A DNA stretch of 51,223 nucleotides from Sediminibacterium sp. (GCA_017983845.1 JAGOAO010000012.1:1-51223), one strand, 5' to 3'. Shown: positions 7,199 to 16,022, numbered from the stretch's first letter. The notes: generated by a model not told the origin, from the letters alone. Translations and numbers: made by a program.

Positions 7199-8304
7199 TG
7201 TCACAACATAAACAATTACAACATCATACCGATAGCATACAATTGCTTCAATCAGAAGCTGTACAATTATTAAAACAATTGATTGCAACGCCTTCTTTTA
7301 GTAAAGAAGAAGCCGGCACAGCAAGCATAATTCAACAGTATTTTGATACACACCAGGTTGCTACAAATCGTATTCAAAATAATATTTGGGCAACGAATTT
7401 GCATTTTGATCAAAACAAACCAACCATTTTATTGAATTCTCATCATGATACAGTGAAACCTAATAAGGGTTATACGCTTGATCCATTTGAGGTAATTGAA
7501 AAAGAAGGTAAATTATATGGATTGGGTAGCAATGATGCAGGCGGATGTTTGGTGAGTTTAATGGCGAGTTTTTTATACTTCTATGACAGAAAAGATATGC
7601 CTTATAATTTTGTTTTTGTCGCTTCTGCAGAGGAGGAAATTTCTGGCCACAATGGGATTGAACTAGCGCTTAAAGCAATTCCGAAAATTGATTTTGGTAT
7701 TGTTGGTGAGCCAACTTTATTAGAGATGGCTATTGCAGAAAGAGGCCTGATGGTTTTAGATGTAGAAGCTACAGGCAAAGCAGGACACGCAGCAAGAGAA
7801 GAAGGAGAAAGCGCTTTGTATAAAATCTTAAAAGACTTGGAATGGTTTAGGACTTATGCTTTTGAAAAAATTTCACCTTTATTGGGTGCGGTTAAAATGA
7901 GCGTGACTGTAATTGAGACAGATAATAAACAACACAATGTGGTGCCATCTACCTGCAAAATGGTGGTAGATGTGCGTGTAAACGAATTATATACTTTCGA
8001 GGAAATTTTAGATACGATCGCAAAGCATGTAAGTGCTAAAGTAACGCCAAGAAGTTTAAGACTTAGATCTACAGGCATTGCATTAGATCATGTATTGATC
8101 AAGGCGGGTAAGGAATTGGGAAAAGGTCATTATGGCTCGGTGACTACTTCGGATAAGGCTTTGATGTCTTTTCCAACTTTAAAAATGGGTCCTGGAGATT
8201 CTGCACGAAGTCATTCTGCAGATGAATTTATCTATACACAAGAAATTGAAACAGGTATCACCACCTATATTCAACTACTTGAAAATATTTTATCTTATGA
8301 GTAA
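7198..8304 (+). CDS. argE': M20-family N-acyl-citrulline/ornithine deacylase
   Basis: A zinc-dependent M20 peptidase-family deacylase of 368 residues. Metal and catalytic residues are visible: H82 and D84 in NSHHDTV, D113 in SNDAGG, E145/E146 in ASAEEEISG and E171 in GEPT. In a pathway with an N-acyl-ornithine carbamoyltransferase the substrate is expected to be N-acyl-citrulline rather than N-acetylornithine. The order argF'-argB-argE'-argH fits removal of the acyl group after carbamoylation. It overlaps argB by one base and argH by eight, indicating tight coupling. The acyl group removed (acetyl or succinyl) cannot be settled from this protein alone. Confidence 0.9.
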   Translation: MSQHKQLQHHTDSIQLLQSEAVQLLKQLIATPSFSKEEAGTASIIQQYFDTHQVATNRIQNNIWATNLHFDQNKPTILLNSHHDTVKPNKGYTLDPFEVIEKEGKLYGLGSNDAGGCLVSLMASFLYFYDRKDMPYNFVFVASAEEEISGHNGIELALKAIPKIDFGIVGEPTLLEMAIAERGLMVLDVEATGKAGHAAREEGESALYKILKDLEWFRTYAFEKISPLLGAVKMSVTVIETDNKQHNVVPSTCKMVVDVRVNELYTFEEILDTIAKHVSAKVTPRSLRLRSTGIALDHVLIKAGKELGKGHYGSVTTSDKALMSFPTLKMGPGDSARSHSADEFIYTQEIETGITTYIQLLENILSYE

Positions 8305-9631
8305 GCTTTGGCAAAAAAACAATGTAACATCCACCTCTGTGGAGCAATTTACTATTGGCAAGGATCAGCAAATGGATCAATACCTTGCTGCTTATGATGT
8401 AATGGGCTCCATTGCCCATACAACGATGTTGTCTGAAGTAGGCTTATTGACCAAGGAGGAGCAAGTGCAGCTTAAAAAAGCATTGATCGAAATTTATGCT
8501 ACCATCCAAGCCGGTGATTTTGAATTGGAAGCAGGCGTAGAGGACATTCACTCACAGGTAGAAATGCTATTGACTAAAAAATTGGGGGATATCGGTAAGA
8601 AAATTCATAGTGCTAGAAGCAGAAACGATCAAGTGCTTGTGGACATTAAATTGTTTTTACGTGCAGAAATCACCCAATTAAGTGGCGCTATTCAATCCTT
8701 CTTCACTTTATTACAAGCAAAGAGCGAGGCACATAAAGCAGATCTTTTACCCGGCTATACGCATTTACAATTGGCCATGCCCTCTTCGTTTGGTTTATGG
8801 TTTGGCGCGTATGCAGAGAGCTTGGTAGACGATATGACGATGTTACAGGCGGCCTATAAAGTGGTGAATAAAAATCCATTAGGTTCTGCTGCTGGATATG
8901 GCTCTTCCTTTCCTATCAATCGAACAAGAACCACTGAGTTATTGGGTTTTGATACACTGAATTTTAATGTAGTGTATGCACAAATGGGTAGAGGTAAGGC
9001 CGAACGCATTACTGCAATGGCCATGGCCAATGTGGCGGATACATTAGCTAGATTAAGTATGGATGCATGTTTATTCTTGAATCAGAATTTTAGTTTCATC
9101 CAATTTCCTGAATCCTTAACAACGGGATCAAGTATCATGCCGCATAAAAAAAATCCGGATGTATTTGAACTCATTCGTTCTTATTGTAATCGCATCAAGG
9201 CATTGCCCAATGAAATTATGATGATGACGACCAATTTGCCTTCGGGTTACCATCGTGATTTACAATTATTAAAAGAACATTTGTTCCCTGCATTTGCAGA
9301 ATTAAATCATTGCATTGAAATGGCGACCTTGATGATTGAAAATATGGAAGTGAAAAAAGACCTTTTGAACGACCCTAAATACCAATTCTTATTCAGCGTG
9401 GAAGAAGTGAATAAACTAGTGAACAATGGGATGCCATTTAGAGATGCGTATAAAAAAATTGGTTTGGATATTGAGGCTGGTCAGTTCACTTATAGTACCG
9501 AAATAAAGCACCAACACGAAGGAAGCATCGGAAATTTATGCAATCCTCAAATTGCTGCTCAAATGGACTTGATTATCAAGGGCTTTGGAGCGGATAAGGT
9601 TGCACAAAGAATTCAGGATTTATTAGCATAA
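8297..9631 (+). CDS. argH: Argininosuccinate lyase
   Basis: This enzyme cleaves argininosuccinate to arginine and fumarate, the last step of the pathway. It has 444 residues with GYTHLQ (153-158, catalytic His156) and the superfamily signature GSSIMPHKKNP (277-287) with the mobile-loop serine. A longer frame runs back to 8222 inside argE', but ATG 8297 (MSKLWQKN) matches the family start and gives an 8-base overlap with argE'. It is the last gene of the operon; I see no clear terminator between it and the FKBP gene. Confidence 0.95.
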   Translation: MSKLWQKNNVTSTSVEQFTIGKDQQMDQYLAAYDVMGSIAHTTMLSEVGLLTKEEQVQLKKALIEIYATIQAGDFELEAGVEDIHSQVEMLLTKKLGDIGKKIHSARSRNDQVLVDIKLFLRAEITQLSGAIQSFFTLLQAKSEAHKADLLPGYTHLQLAMPSSFGLWFGAYAESLVDDMTMLQAAYKVVNKNPLGSAAGYGSSFPINRTRTTELLGFDTLNFNVVYAQMGRGKAERITAMAMANVADTLARLSMDACLFLNQNFSFIQFPESLTTGSSIMPHKKNPDVFELIRSYCNRIKALPNEIMMMTTNLPSGYHRDLQLLKEHLFPAFAELNHCIEMATLMIENMEVKKDLLNDPKYQFLFSVEEVNKLVNNGMPFRDAYKKIGLDIEAGQFTYSTEIKHQHEGSIGNLCNPQIAAQMDLIIKGFGADKVAQRIQDLLA

Positions 9632-9647
9632 TCACCCGATTCTGATG

Positions 9648-9655
9648 TACTTTTG
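9648..9655 (+). promoter_or_regulatory. -7 box for the FKBP gene
   Basis: TACTTTTG is an exact TAnnTTTG match 25 bases before the ATG at 9681. No TTG lies at the usual upstream distance. It suggests the isomerase has its own promoter after the arginine operon. Confidence 0.45.
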
Positions 9656-9680
9656 GACTCTAAATTTCAATATGTTGAAG

Positions 9681-10436
9681 ATGAAAAAAACAATCATTTT
9701 GGCCTTAGCATTCGTATGTAGCGTTTCTGGCTGGGCGCAAACCAAACAAGTTGTTCCAGTAAAAGCTGCAACTGTGGTAAAATCAGTACAGCCTTACAAA
9801 AAGGCGGTGGCTGCTAAAACAACAAGTATTGCACCTGTTTTCAAGAATACAAAAGACAGTGCTTCTTATGCATTGGGATATAGAATTGCACAAAGTTTAA
9901 AAGGGCAGGGCTTACAAGATGTGAATTTCGAATTCTTTAAAAAAGGCATGAATGCAGGTGTGGCTTCTAAGGGTGCCATCCCGGATAGCTTATTAGATAT
10001 ATGTATTAAAAACTACCAAGATAAAATGAGTACAGAAAAAATCGCTGTAAACAGAGCAGCAGGAGCGGCATTTTTAGCAGAAAATGCAAAAAGACCAGGT
10101 GTGGTTCGTTTAACCAATGGTTTACAATATGAAGTAATGGTGGCTGGTACAGATACCACTAAGCCAACTTTAAAAAACACAGTAAGATGTCATTACCATG
10201 GCACTTTAATCACTGGTGAAGTATTTGACAGTTCTGTGCAAAGAGGTGAACCAATCAGTTTCCCTTTAAACGGAGTGATCAAAGGATGGCAAGAAGCTTT
10301 ACAGTTAATGACTGTAGGAAGTAAGTGGAAATTATTTATTCCTTCTGAATTGGCTTATGGCGAACGTTCAGCTGGACCAGTCATTGGGCCAGGTTCTACT
10401 TTGATTTTTGAAGTGGAGTTGTTGGGTGTACAATAG
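9681..10436 (+). CDS. FKBP-type peptidyl-prolyl isomerase, secreted
   Basis: A 251-residue protein with a signal peptide ending in SGWAQ (residues 1-20). It has an FKBP N-terminal dimerisation domain (about 60-140, from DSASYALGYRIAQSLK) and a C-terminal FKBP catalytic domain (about 165-251) with GEVFDSS, GVIKGWQEAL and AYGERSAG. This is the FkpA/Mip arrangement, a periplasmic folding helper for exported proteins. A frame exists from 9645, but MKKTIILALAF at 9681 is the natural signal start. It is followed by a hairpin terminator. Confidence 0.92.
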   Translation: MKKTIILALAFVCSVSGWAQTKQVVPVKAATVVKSVQPYKKAVAAKTTSIAPVFKNTKDSASYALGYRIAQSLKGQGLQDVNFEFFKKGMNAGVASKGAIPDSLLDICIKNYQDKMSTEKIAVNRAAGAAFLAENAKRPGVVRLTNGLQYEVMVAGTDTTKPTLKNTVRCHYHGTLITGEVFDSSVQRGEPISFPLNGVIKGWQEALQLMTVGSKWKLFIPSELAYGERSAGPVIGPGSTLIFEVELLGVQ

Positions 10437-10462
10437 TATTTGTTACACATAAATTATAATAC

Positions 10463-10500
10463 AATACACTTCACATCTTCTTGTGGAGTGTATTTTGTTT
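10463..10500 (+). terminator. Hairpin terminator after the FKBP gene
   Basis: AATACACT (10463-10470) pairs with AGTGTATT (10487-10494). The stem is extended inward by TCAC/GTGG and followed by TTTTGTTT. It lies 27 bases after the FKBP stop. Confidence 0.65.
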
Positions 10501-10523
10501 CATAGCCTTTTCAATTTAATTTT

Positions 10524-11261
10524 ATGCAAAAGATTTTAGTTTTCATTCTTATCGCTTTCGGTGCATTTGCTTGCACACCAAATAATGTAAAAATTAGTAC
10601 AGCTATTGGTAAGCAAATTGATAGTGCGGGTATGCAAGGTAGTTTTGCATTGATGGAAAACAGTACAGAAGCTTTTACGATTTATAATTTATCTGCGTAT
10701 AAGGATAGTGGCTATGCACCATTGAACACATTTTTTGCTTTGCCTATTTTAATTGGGTTTGACCAAGGACAATTGAATGCAGATACCAATACATGGGTTT
10801 CACTTGATTCAAGTGCTTACTATCAGCAATTGGTAAAGCAAATTGGCAGAACCACATTGTTACAAGAAATTGATTCCATTCATTACGGTAAAGGGATTGT
10901 GAGTGCGAATATGGATAGTTTTTGGAGAGATGCATCTTTGTTGATCACAGCAGATGAGCAATTGGGTTTTATCAAACAATTGTATTTTAAAGGATTGCCT
11001 TTTCAAAAAAGAAGTCAGGAACTATTTAGTAAAATGATTTTAAAAGAGCAGAACTCTAATTACAAATTAAGTTATTTGGTAGCGACGGATACTGCCTTGG
11101 GTAACGAGGCATGGGTGGTTGGGTATATTGAAGAAAACCTACATCCTTATTTTTTCGTGTTACACACGAGTGCAACAGAAGGGAATGATCTTAAAAATAG
11201 AAACATCAATTTATTAAAATCAATCCTGACAAAAGAAGGTTTTTTCAAAGGGGTTCGTTAA
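10524..11261 (+). CDS. Lipoprotein with an inactivated class D beta-lactamase-like fold
   Basis: A 245-residue lipoprotein (lipobox AFAC, C17). The body lines up with OXA-type class D beta-lactamases. The STFK segment is replaced by NTFF (68-71) in PLNTFFALPILIG. HYGKG (120-124) stands where YGN is expected, before a conserved SFW. ITADEQLGFIKQLY (141-154) matches the ISAEEQ helix, and WVVGYIEE (197-204) with YFFVLH matches the GWVE and FFA strands. The KTG region reads ATD. The catalytic Ser and Lys are therefore absent, so hydrolysis or acylation by the usual route is not possible. It may be a binding or scaffold protein of the envelope. The assignment is from motif order alone. Confidence 0.68.
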   Translation: MQKILVFILIAFGAFACTPNNVKISTAIGKQIDSAGMQGSFALMENSTEAFTIYNLSAYKDSGYAPLNTFFALPILIGFDQGQLNADTNTWVSLDSSAYYQQLVKQIGRTTLLQEIDSIHYGKGIVSANMDSFWRDASLLITADEQLGFIKQLYFKGLPFQKRSQELFSKMILKEQNSNYKLSYLVATDTALGNEAWVVGYIEENLHPYFFVLHTSATEGNDLKNRNINLLKSILTKEGFFKGVR

Positions 11262-11296
11262 TTTGAATTTTCATTTATTATTTATAAGAACGCTTT

Positions 11297-13306
11297 ATGC
11301 AATATTATTCTGAATCATTAACATCTTATAAGCGCGTCCAAACAAGACCTGTTAAAGTAGGTAATCTAGTCATTGGCGGGGGACATCCAATTCGTGTCCA
11401 AACCATGACGACGACAGACACCATGGACACAGAAGCAACGGTTGCCCAGGTGATTCGTTGTATTGAAGCGGGTGCTGAATTGGTTCGTGTCACAGCACCA
11501 AGTAAAAAGGAGGCAGAGAACTTAGCGAATATTAAAGCGATGCTCCATGCAAAAGGATATACAACTCCTTTGGTGGCAGACATTCATTTTACACCCAATG
11601 CGGCAGAGATTGCAGCAAAGATTGTAGAAAAAGTGAGGGTGAATCCAGGGAATTATGTTGACAAAAAGAAATTTGAACAGATTGATTATACCGATGCGGA
11701 ATATGTAGAAGAGATTGAACGCATCAGAGAAAGATTTACACCACTTGTGCTAATTTGTAAAGAACATGGCACTGCAATGCGTATTGGCACCAATCATGGT
11801 TCTTTAAGTGATCGTATCATGAGCCGCTATGGTGATACTGCAATTGGCATGGTAGAGAGTGCCATGGAGTTTCTAAGAATAGCTAGAAGCTTGGATTATC
11901 ATCAGATTATCTTGAGTATGAAATCAAGTAATCCTCAAGTAATGGTACAAGCATATCGTTTATTGATTCAACAAATGCAACAGGAGTTCAATGAATTATA
12001 TCCATTGCATTTAGGTGTGACAGAAGCGGGCGATGGGGAAGATGGTAGAATCAAAAGTGCGATTGGTATTGGCACTTTATTAGAAGATGGCATTGGTGAT
12101 ACCATTAGGGTGAGTTTAACAGAGGATCCTGAATTAGAAATCCCTGTGTGTAAAGACTTAGTGAAAAGATATCAAAGTCGCTCTGCACAAGGCACTGAGA
12201 CCATCCCTTCCATTACACAATTGCCTTATAGTCCGTTTGAGTATAAAAGAAATACGACTGTTTCAGTAAAAAATATTGGCGGAAAACAAGTCCCTGTGGT
12301 AGTAGCAGATTTAAGTCATTTGTCAAATATTAAAGCAAGTGATTTAGTAGCTATTGGGTATACTTATGATGCAGCGACAGACAAATGGGCGATTTCGGAT
12401 GCAGCAGCAGACTATGTTTATATTGGCCATGCGCCATTGGATTTTAATTTGCCTGGAACATTAAGCATCATTGCTTCGCCAGCTGTTTGTGCACTTGCAA
12501 ACAACACAGAAAAATACCATCCAATTATAGATGCGGCTGCCTATTTGGCTTTTGAATCCAAGCATCCTCAACTCAATTTTGTACAAATAGATTGTTATAG
12601 TGATCTTCAGCCAATTGCAGCTGAATTGTTATTACAGATTGCAAAAGATAGTTCAGTAGTATTTTGCTTGAGTAGTCAATGTAAAAATGCAATGCAAGCG
12701 GTGAGAAGGATGGCAATTCAATTGATGCAATTGGATATTCACCAACCTATTATTTTAGTAACAGATAGTCAATGGGAAACCACCGACGAGCATTTGATTC
12801 ATTTTGCAATTGAGACGGGTGCTTTATTATTAGAAGGAATAGGTGATGGTATCTGTTTAGGATTGAGTAAGGCTGCTTATGAAGCGAGTGTTACTGGATC
12901 GAATGTATCGGGTCGTAATTATTTCAACAACGCGAGTTTGGAGCAGTTATTGAATACTACTGCTTTTGGTATTTTGCAAGCCACTAGAACTAGAATTTCT
13001 AAAACAGAATATATTTCTTGTCCAAGTTGTGGTAGGACTTTATTTGAATTGCAAGAAACCACTGCAAAAATTAGGGCGGTGACCAACCATTTAAAAGGGT
13101 TGAAGATTGCGATTATGGGTTGTATTGTAAATGGTCCTGGAGAAATGGCAGACGCTGATTTTGGCTATGTGGGAAGTGGTGTAGGGAAAATTACCCTCTA
13201 TAAAGGAAAAGAGGTGATGAAGCGCAATATTGATAGCAATGTAGCAGTGGATGAATTAATTTTATTACTTAAAGAACACAATGCTTGGATTGAACCTAGC
13301 AAATAA
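11297..13306 (+). CDS. ispG: 4-hydroxy-3-methylbut-2-enyl diphosphate synthase (long form)
   Basis: IspG reduces the cyclic diphosphate MEcPP to HMBPP in the non-mevalonate isoprenoid pathway. The protein has 669 residues against about 370 in E. coli. The extra length is a central insertion (about residues 290-540) between the TIM barrel and the Fe-S domain, the three-domain form known from plants, Chlamydia and Bacteroidota. The barrel is clear (RVQTMTTTDT, VADIHF, RVNPGN). The [4Fe-4S] ligands are C575 and C578 (CPSCG) and C609 (GCIVNGPGE), with the fourth ligand candidate E616. It is an isolated pathway gene here, close to the following acyltransferase. Confidence 0.95.
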   Translation: MQYYSESLTSYKRVQTRPVKVGNLVIGGGHPIRVQTMTTTDTMDTEATVAQVIRCIEAGAELVRVTAPSKKEAENLANIKAMLHAKGYTTPLVADIHFTPNAAEIAAKIVEKVRVNPGNYVDKKKFEQIDYTDAEYVEEIERIRERFTPLVLICKEHGTAMRIGTNHGSLSDRIMSRYGDTAIGMVESAMEFLRIARSLDYHQIILSMKSSNPQVMVQAYRLLIQQMQQEFNELYPLHLGVTEAGDGEDGRIKSAIGIGTLLEDGIGDTIRVSLTEDPELEIPVCKDLVKRYQSRSAQGTETIPSITQLPYSPFEYKRNTTVSVKNIGGKQVPVVVADLSHLSNIKASDLVAIGYTYDAATDKWAISDAAADYVYIGHAPLDFNLPGTLSIIASPAVCALANNTEKYHPIIDAAAYLAFESKHPQLNFVQIDCYSDLQPIAAELLLQIAKDSSVVFCLSSQCKNAMQAVRRMAIQLMQLDIHQPIILVTDSQWETTDEHLIHFAIETGALLLEGIGDGICLGLSKAAYEASVTGSNVSGRNYFNNASLEQLLNTTAFGILQATRTRISKTEYISCPSCGRTLFELQETTAKIRAVTNHLKGLKIAIMGCIVNGPGEMADADFGYVGSGVGKITLYKGKEVMKRNIDSNVAVDELILLLKEHNAWIEPSK

Positions 13307-13313
13307 TTATTTT

Positions 13314-14201
13314 ATGTATTCTATTTTTTACGCTGTATTCTATTTGATTTCATTGATCCCATGGCCGGTCATTTATTTTTTAAGTGACGGTGTTGCTTTT
13401 TTATTAAGAAAGGTGTTAAAGTATAGAGTTGCTGTTGTTGATCATAATTTAGCCATTGCCTTTCCCAATAAATCAGTTCAAGAGCGAAAGCAAATTGCTA
13501 AGGAATTTTATCAAAAATTTTCAGATTCATTTTTCGAGACCATCAAGTTGATCTCTATGTCTGATAAGACCTTCACAAATCGATTCACCTCGAATGTAGA
13601 AGTACTTAACGACTTGTACGCGTCTGGACAAAATGTACAATTGATGGCGGGGCATTTTTTCAACTGGGAATTTGCAAACTGGGGTGTGGCTAAGTATGGT
13701 AAGTATCCCTTTATTGCTGTGTATATGCCATTGAGCAGTGCTTATTTTGATCGTTTGATTTTGGATATGCGCAAACGTTATGGCAGTATCATGATTCCTG
13801 CAACGAATTTTAAAAATCAGTTTCATAAATATGCAACCAGTGGACAATATGCAATGGCTTTGGCTGCGGATCAAAATCCAGGCAATCCTAAGTCTGCTTA
13901 TTGGGTGCCCTTTTTTGGACAACTCACCCCTTTTGTAAAAGGACCTGAAAAGGGGGCTAAATTAAATAACACTGCACAGGTATTCATTCATTTTTACAGC
14001 CCTAAGAGAGGCTACCATCATGCACATTACGAAGTGATGACAACCGCACCTAATTATTTTAAAGATGGCCAGTTGACTGCGCAATATGTGAAAGTGTTAG
14101 AGGAGAAAATAAAACAACATCCTGCTAATTATTTATGGAGTCATCGTAGATGGCGTTATCCATATGATGCAGCGACCTATGGGCATTTGGTAGTTGATTA
14201 G
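13314..14201 (+). CDS. LpxL/HtrB-like lysophospholipid acyltransferase
   Basis: A 295-residue inner-membrane acyltransferase of the lipid A biosynthesis (LpxL/LpxM) family. A hydrophobic N-terminal segment (about 5-33) anchors it. The catalytic motif H-x4-E is H114-FFNW-E119, and AADQNPGNP with WVPFFG follows as in the family. The likely role is to add a secondary acyl chain to lipid A, or to a related lipid such as an ornithine or glycine lipid. The frame opens earlier inside ispG, but ATG 13314 gives the usual N-terminus and lies 7 bases after the ispG stop, so the two may be cotranscribed. Confidence 0.85.
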   Translation: MYSIFYAVFYLISLIPWPVIYFLSDGVAFLLRKVLKYRVAVVDHNLAIAFPNKSVQERKQIAKEFYQKFSDSFFETIKLISMSDKTFTNRFTSNVEVLNDLYASGQNVQLMAGHFFNWEFANWGVAKYGKYPFIAVYMPLSSAYFDRLILDMRKRYGSIMIPATNFKNQFHKYATSGQYAMALAADQNPGNPKSAYWVPFFGQLTPFVKGPEKGAKLNNTAQVFIHFYSPKRGYHHAHYEVMTTAPNYFKDGQLTAQYVKVLEEKIKQHPANYLWSHRRWRYPYDAATYGHLVVD

Positions 14202-14230
14202 TTTCAAATGATTTACACACCGACTTGGCC

Positions 14231-14896
14231 TTAAAATTCTTCTGTACTAGTTGGCTTCTTTGGAGAAGCAACAATGGTGAATTTATTTTTCAAAAATTCC
14301 ACGGCATCCCATCCGTCTTGTACAATTCTTATGTTATGGATGCCTTGTTTTTTGAGTACAGATGCGGCTAATAATAATTCTTTGCCTAAATCATCTATAA
14401 GATAGATATTAAAGTGCTCGTCTAATTCAGACATGGAGCCTGGGTCACTAAATTCAATTAAAGGAAGGTTGATGGAGTCTTTAATATGTGCTTTATCGTA
14501 AACATCTTCTGTTCGAATATCTAATATCATCAAGTACTCGTCAAATGGAATGTCCATTGCCAGTTCATCCACTTCTACTTCAATGATTAAATCTATTTTT
14601 TGATCTGCCTCTACCCATGTAGTAAATCCACCTTTTAAAAAACCTCTTACTTGAGTGTAACCTAAGAGTTCAAATCGTTTTATAGCTAGTTCCTCCGTGC
14701 CTTCGGTACACACCAAAATAATGGGGCAATCCTGCTCCATTATTTTGAGTGCATTTAAAGTTTTTATTGCATCTAATTCTATATGAATCGCTCCAGGTAT
14801 ATAACCTTGAAGAAATTCATTGCTGATTCTAGTATCAATAATTTGTACTGCATCGTCTTTAGAAAAATCTAAAAATTGAGCTAAGCTTAACTCCAT
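14231..14896 (-). CDS. Tandem rhodanese-domain protein
   Basis: A 221-residue cytoplasmic protein with two rhodanese-fold domains. The first (about 5-95) keeps the active-site cysteine, C63 in LVCTEGTEE. The second (about 110-205) has Asp (YLIDDLGKE) where the cysteine should be, so it is probably structural or regulatory. ATG 14896 follows the ArsR-type gene stop after one base; a TTG at 14905 is the alternative and would overlap it. Pairing with an ArsR-type regulator suggests handling of reactive sulfur species or redox sensing. This is inferred from context. Confidence 0.82.
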   Translation of the reverse strand: MELSLAQFLDFSKDDAVQIIDTRISNEFLQGYIPGAIHIELDAIKTLNALKIMEQDCPIILVCTEGTEELAIKRFELLGYTQVRGFLKGGFTTWVEADQKIDLIIEVEVDELAMDIPFDEYLMILDIRTEDVYDKAHIKDSINLPLIEFSDPGSMSELDEHFNIYLIDDLGKELLLAASVLKKQGIHNIRIVQDGWDAVEFLKNKFTIVASPKKPTSTEEF

Positions 14897-14897
14897 A

Positions 14898-15233
14898 TTA
14901 TCCAACTAATTGTTCTACAAATTGGTTCACTTGCTCTAGACGATTGTAATCTACCATATAGAATATGAATTTACCTTCGCGAACAGTAACAACGATTCCG
15001 GCTCTTCTTAAAATTGCTAAATGTTGTGAGGCAACCGATTGTTCTAATCTAAGTTTTACATAGATCTCAGTTACGGTCATCTTTTGATGCTCGTCAATCA
15101 ATTTTAAAATTTGTTGACGTAGTTTATGGTTTAATGCCCTTAATATCATAGCAGCTTTTTTGCTATGTATTAAATCCACTTTTAATGGTGTGGTGCCATT
15201 GGCTAATTGTAGCAAGGGTAATGATTGATTCAT
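14898..15233 (-). CDS. ArsR-family transcriptional regulator
   Basis: A 111-residue winged-helix protein. The HTH lies at about residues 40-85 (LRQQILKLIDEHQKMTVTEI, then SVASQHLAILRRAGIV) and is followed by the beta-wing VREGKFIFYMVD. There is no CxC metal site of the classical ArsR/SmtB kind and no cysteine at all, so it does not sense metal or sulfur by thiols of its own. It is the first gene of a two-gene unit with the rhodanese protein. A palindrome upstream (15291-15319) is a candidate operator for autoregulation. Confidence 0.85.
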   Translation of the reverse strand: MNQSLPLLQLANGTTPLKVDLIHSKKAAMILRALNHKLRQQILKLIDEHQKMTVTEIYVKLRLEQSVASQHLAILRRAGIVVTVREGKFIFYMVDYNRLEQVNQFVEQLVG

Positions 15234-15273
15234 GACAAATTACATATTGGGGGTTATGAATTGTGTTTCACTA

Positions 15274-15281
15274 CAAAGTTA
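15274..15281 (-). promoter_or_regulatory. -7 box for the arsR-rhodanese unit
   Basis: On the minus strand it reads TAACTTTG, a full TAnnTTTG match, 40 bases before the ATG at 15233. The palindrome at 15291-15319 covers the expected -33 region. Confidence 0.5.
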
Positions 15282-15290
15282 ATGAATAAT

Positions 15291-15319
15291 TAATACATAA
15301 TATTTTAATATATGTATTA
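15291..15319. promoter_or_regulatory. AT-rich palindrome, candidate ArsR-type operator
   Basis: TAATACATA (15291-15299) and TATGTATTA (15311-15319) form a perfect 9-bp inverted repeat with an 11-base spacer that is itself nearly symmetric. It overlaps the tsaB stop codon and lies immediately upstream of the -7 box of the ArsR-type gene. It has no G/C-rich stem, so an operator is more likely than a terminator. Confidence 0.4.
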
Positions 15320-15997
15320 TTTACTTGGAAGGATGTAAACTTCTTTAAGGTAATTAGGTCCAACATAGGCTAAGTCTTCAAATTGCGCTAAATTGAATTG
15401 GATGGTCGCCATTTCAAGAAGTTCCAAACTTGTATAATGCACATCTAGATAAATCACTTCCTGCGTTGTAGGAAATGACTTAGTTTTTGTACTTCCGTTT
15501 CCAATACATATAGTGGGTTGGCTAATTAAGCTATTCCATTTTTGTTCATCTAGTACAATGGCTTGTTCTTGGATGATCGGGTTGCATAATGGATCATAGA
15601 TTGCACCAAATACTTCCATTCTTCTTGCATCTATCATTGAAAAGACTTGACATGCTTGCCCTAATTCTTTCGGCAAGGATTTAACCGCTTTTTGAGCTAA
15701 AGCTGTTAGGGTAGATAGTCCTATAAGTGGTTTTTGAAGGGCATAAGCAATGCCTTTTGCGCTTGCTAGACCAACTCTAAGACCTGTGTAACTTCCTGGA
15801 CCTAATGTTACAACGATGGCATCAAGATCTTCCATTGCGCATTTTTCACTTGCCATCATATTGCCAATAGCAACTTGAATGAAACTAGCATGGCTATTTG
15901 CTTCCTTATTGACAAGTTCAGCTACAATGCTGCCATCCTTGCTTAGCGCAACAACGGCTTGTTCTAATGCGGTATCTATGATTAAAAATGTAGGCAA
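15317..15997 (-). CDS. tsaB: tRNA threonylcarbamoyladenosine biosynthesis protein TsaB
   Basis: TsaB is the scaffold partner of TsaD in forming t6A37 on ANN-decoding tRNAs. The 226-residue ASKHA-fold protein starts with the phosphate loop FLIIDTALEQA and has the signature GPGSYTGLRVG (about residues 67-77). The start codon is TTG (complement of 15995-15997); an in-frame TAG lies two codons upstream and no ATG is near, and the family always begins at this point. A TATTTTTG box (complement of 15015+1000, i.e. 16015-16022) lies 17 bases before it. The weak start may keep synthesis low. Confidence 0.92.
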   Translation of the reverse strand: MPTFLIIDTALEQAVVALSKDGSIVAELVNKEANSHASFIQVAIGNMMASEKCAMEDLDAIVVTLGPGSYTGLRVGLASAKGIAYALQKPLIGLSTLTALAQKAVKSLPKELGQACQVFSMIDARRMEVFGAIYDPLCNPIIQEQAIVLDEQKWNSLISQPTICIGNGSTKTKSFPTTQEVIYLDVHYTSLELLEMATIQFNLAQFEDLAYVGPNYLKEVYILPSK

Positions 15998-16014
15998 GTT
16001 CTAAAATTGTAGTA

Positions 16015-16022
16015 CAAAAATA
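16015..16022 (-). promoter_or_regulatory. -7 box for tsaB
   Basis: TATTTTTG on the minus strand, an exact TAnnTTTG match, 17 bases before the TTG start of tsaB. The transcript leader would be about ten bases. Confidence 0.45.
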
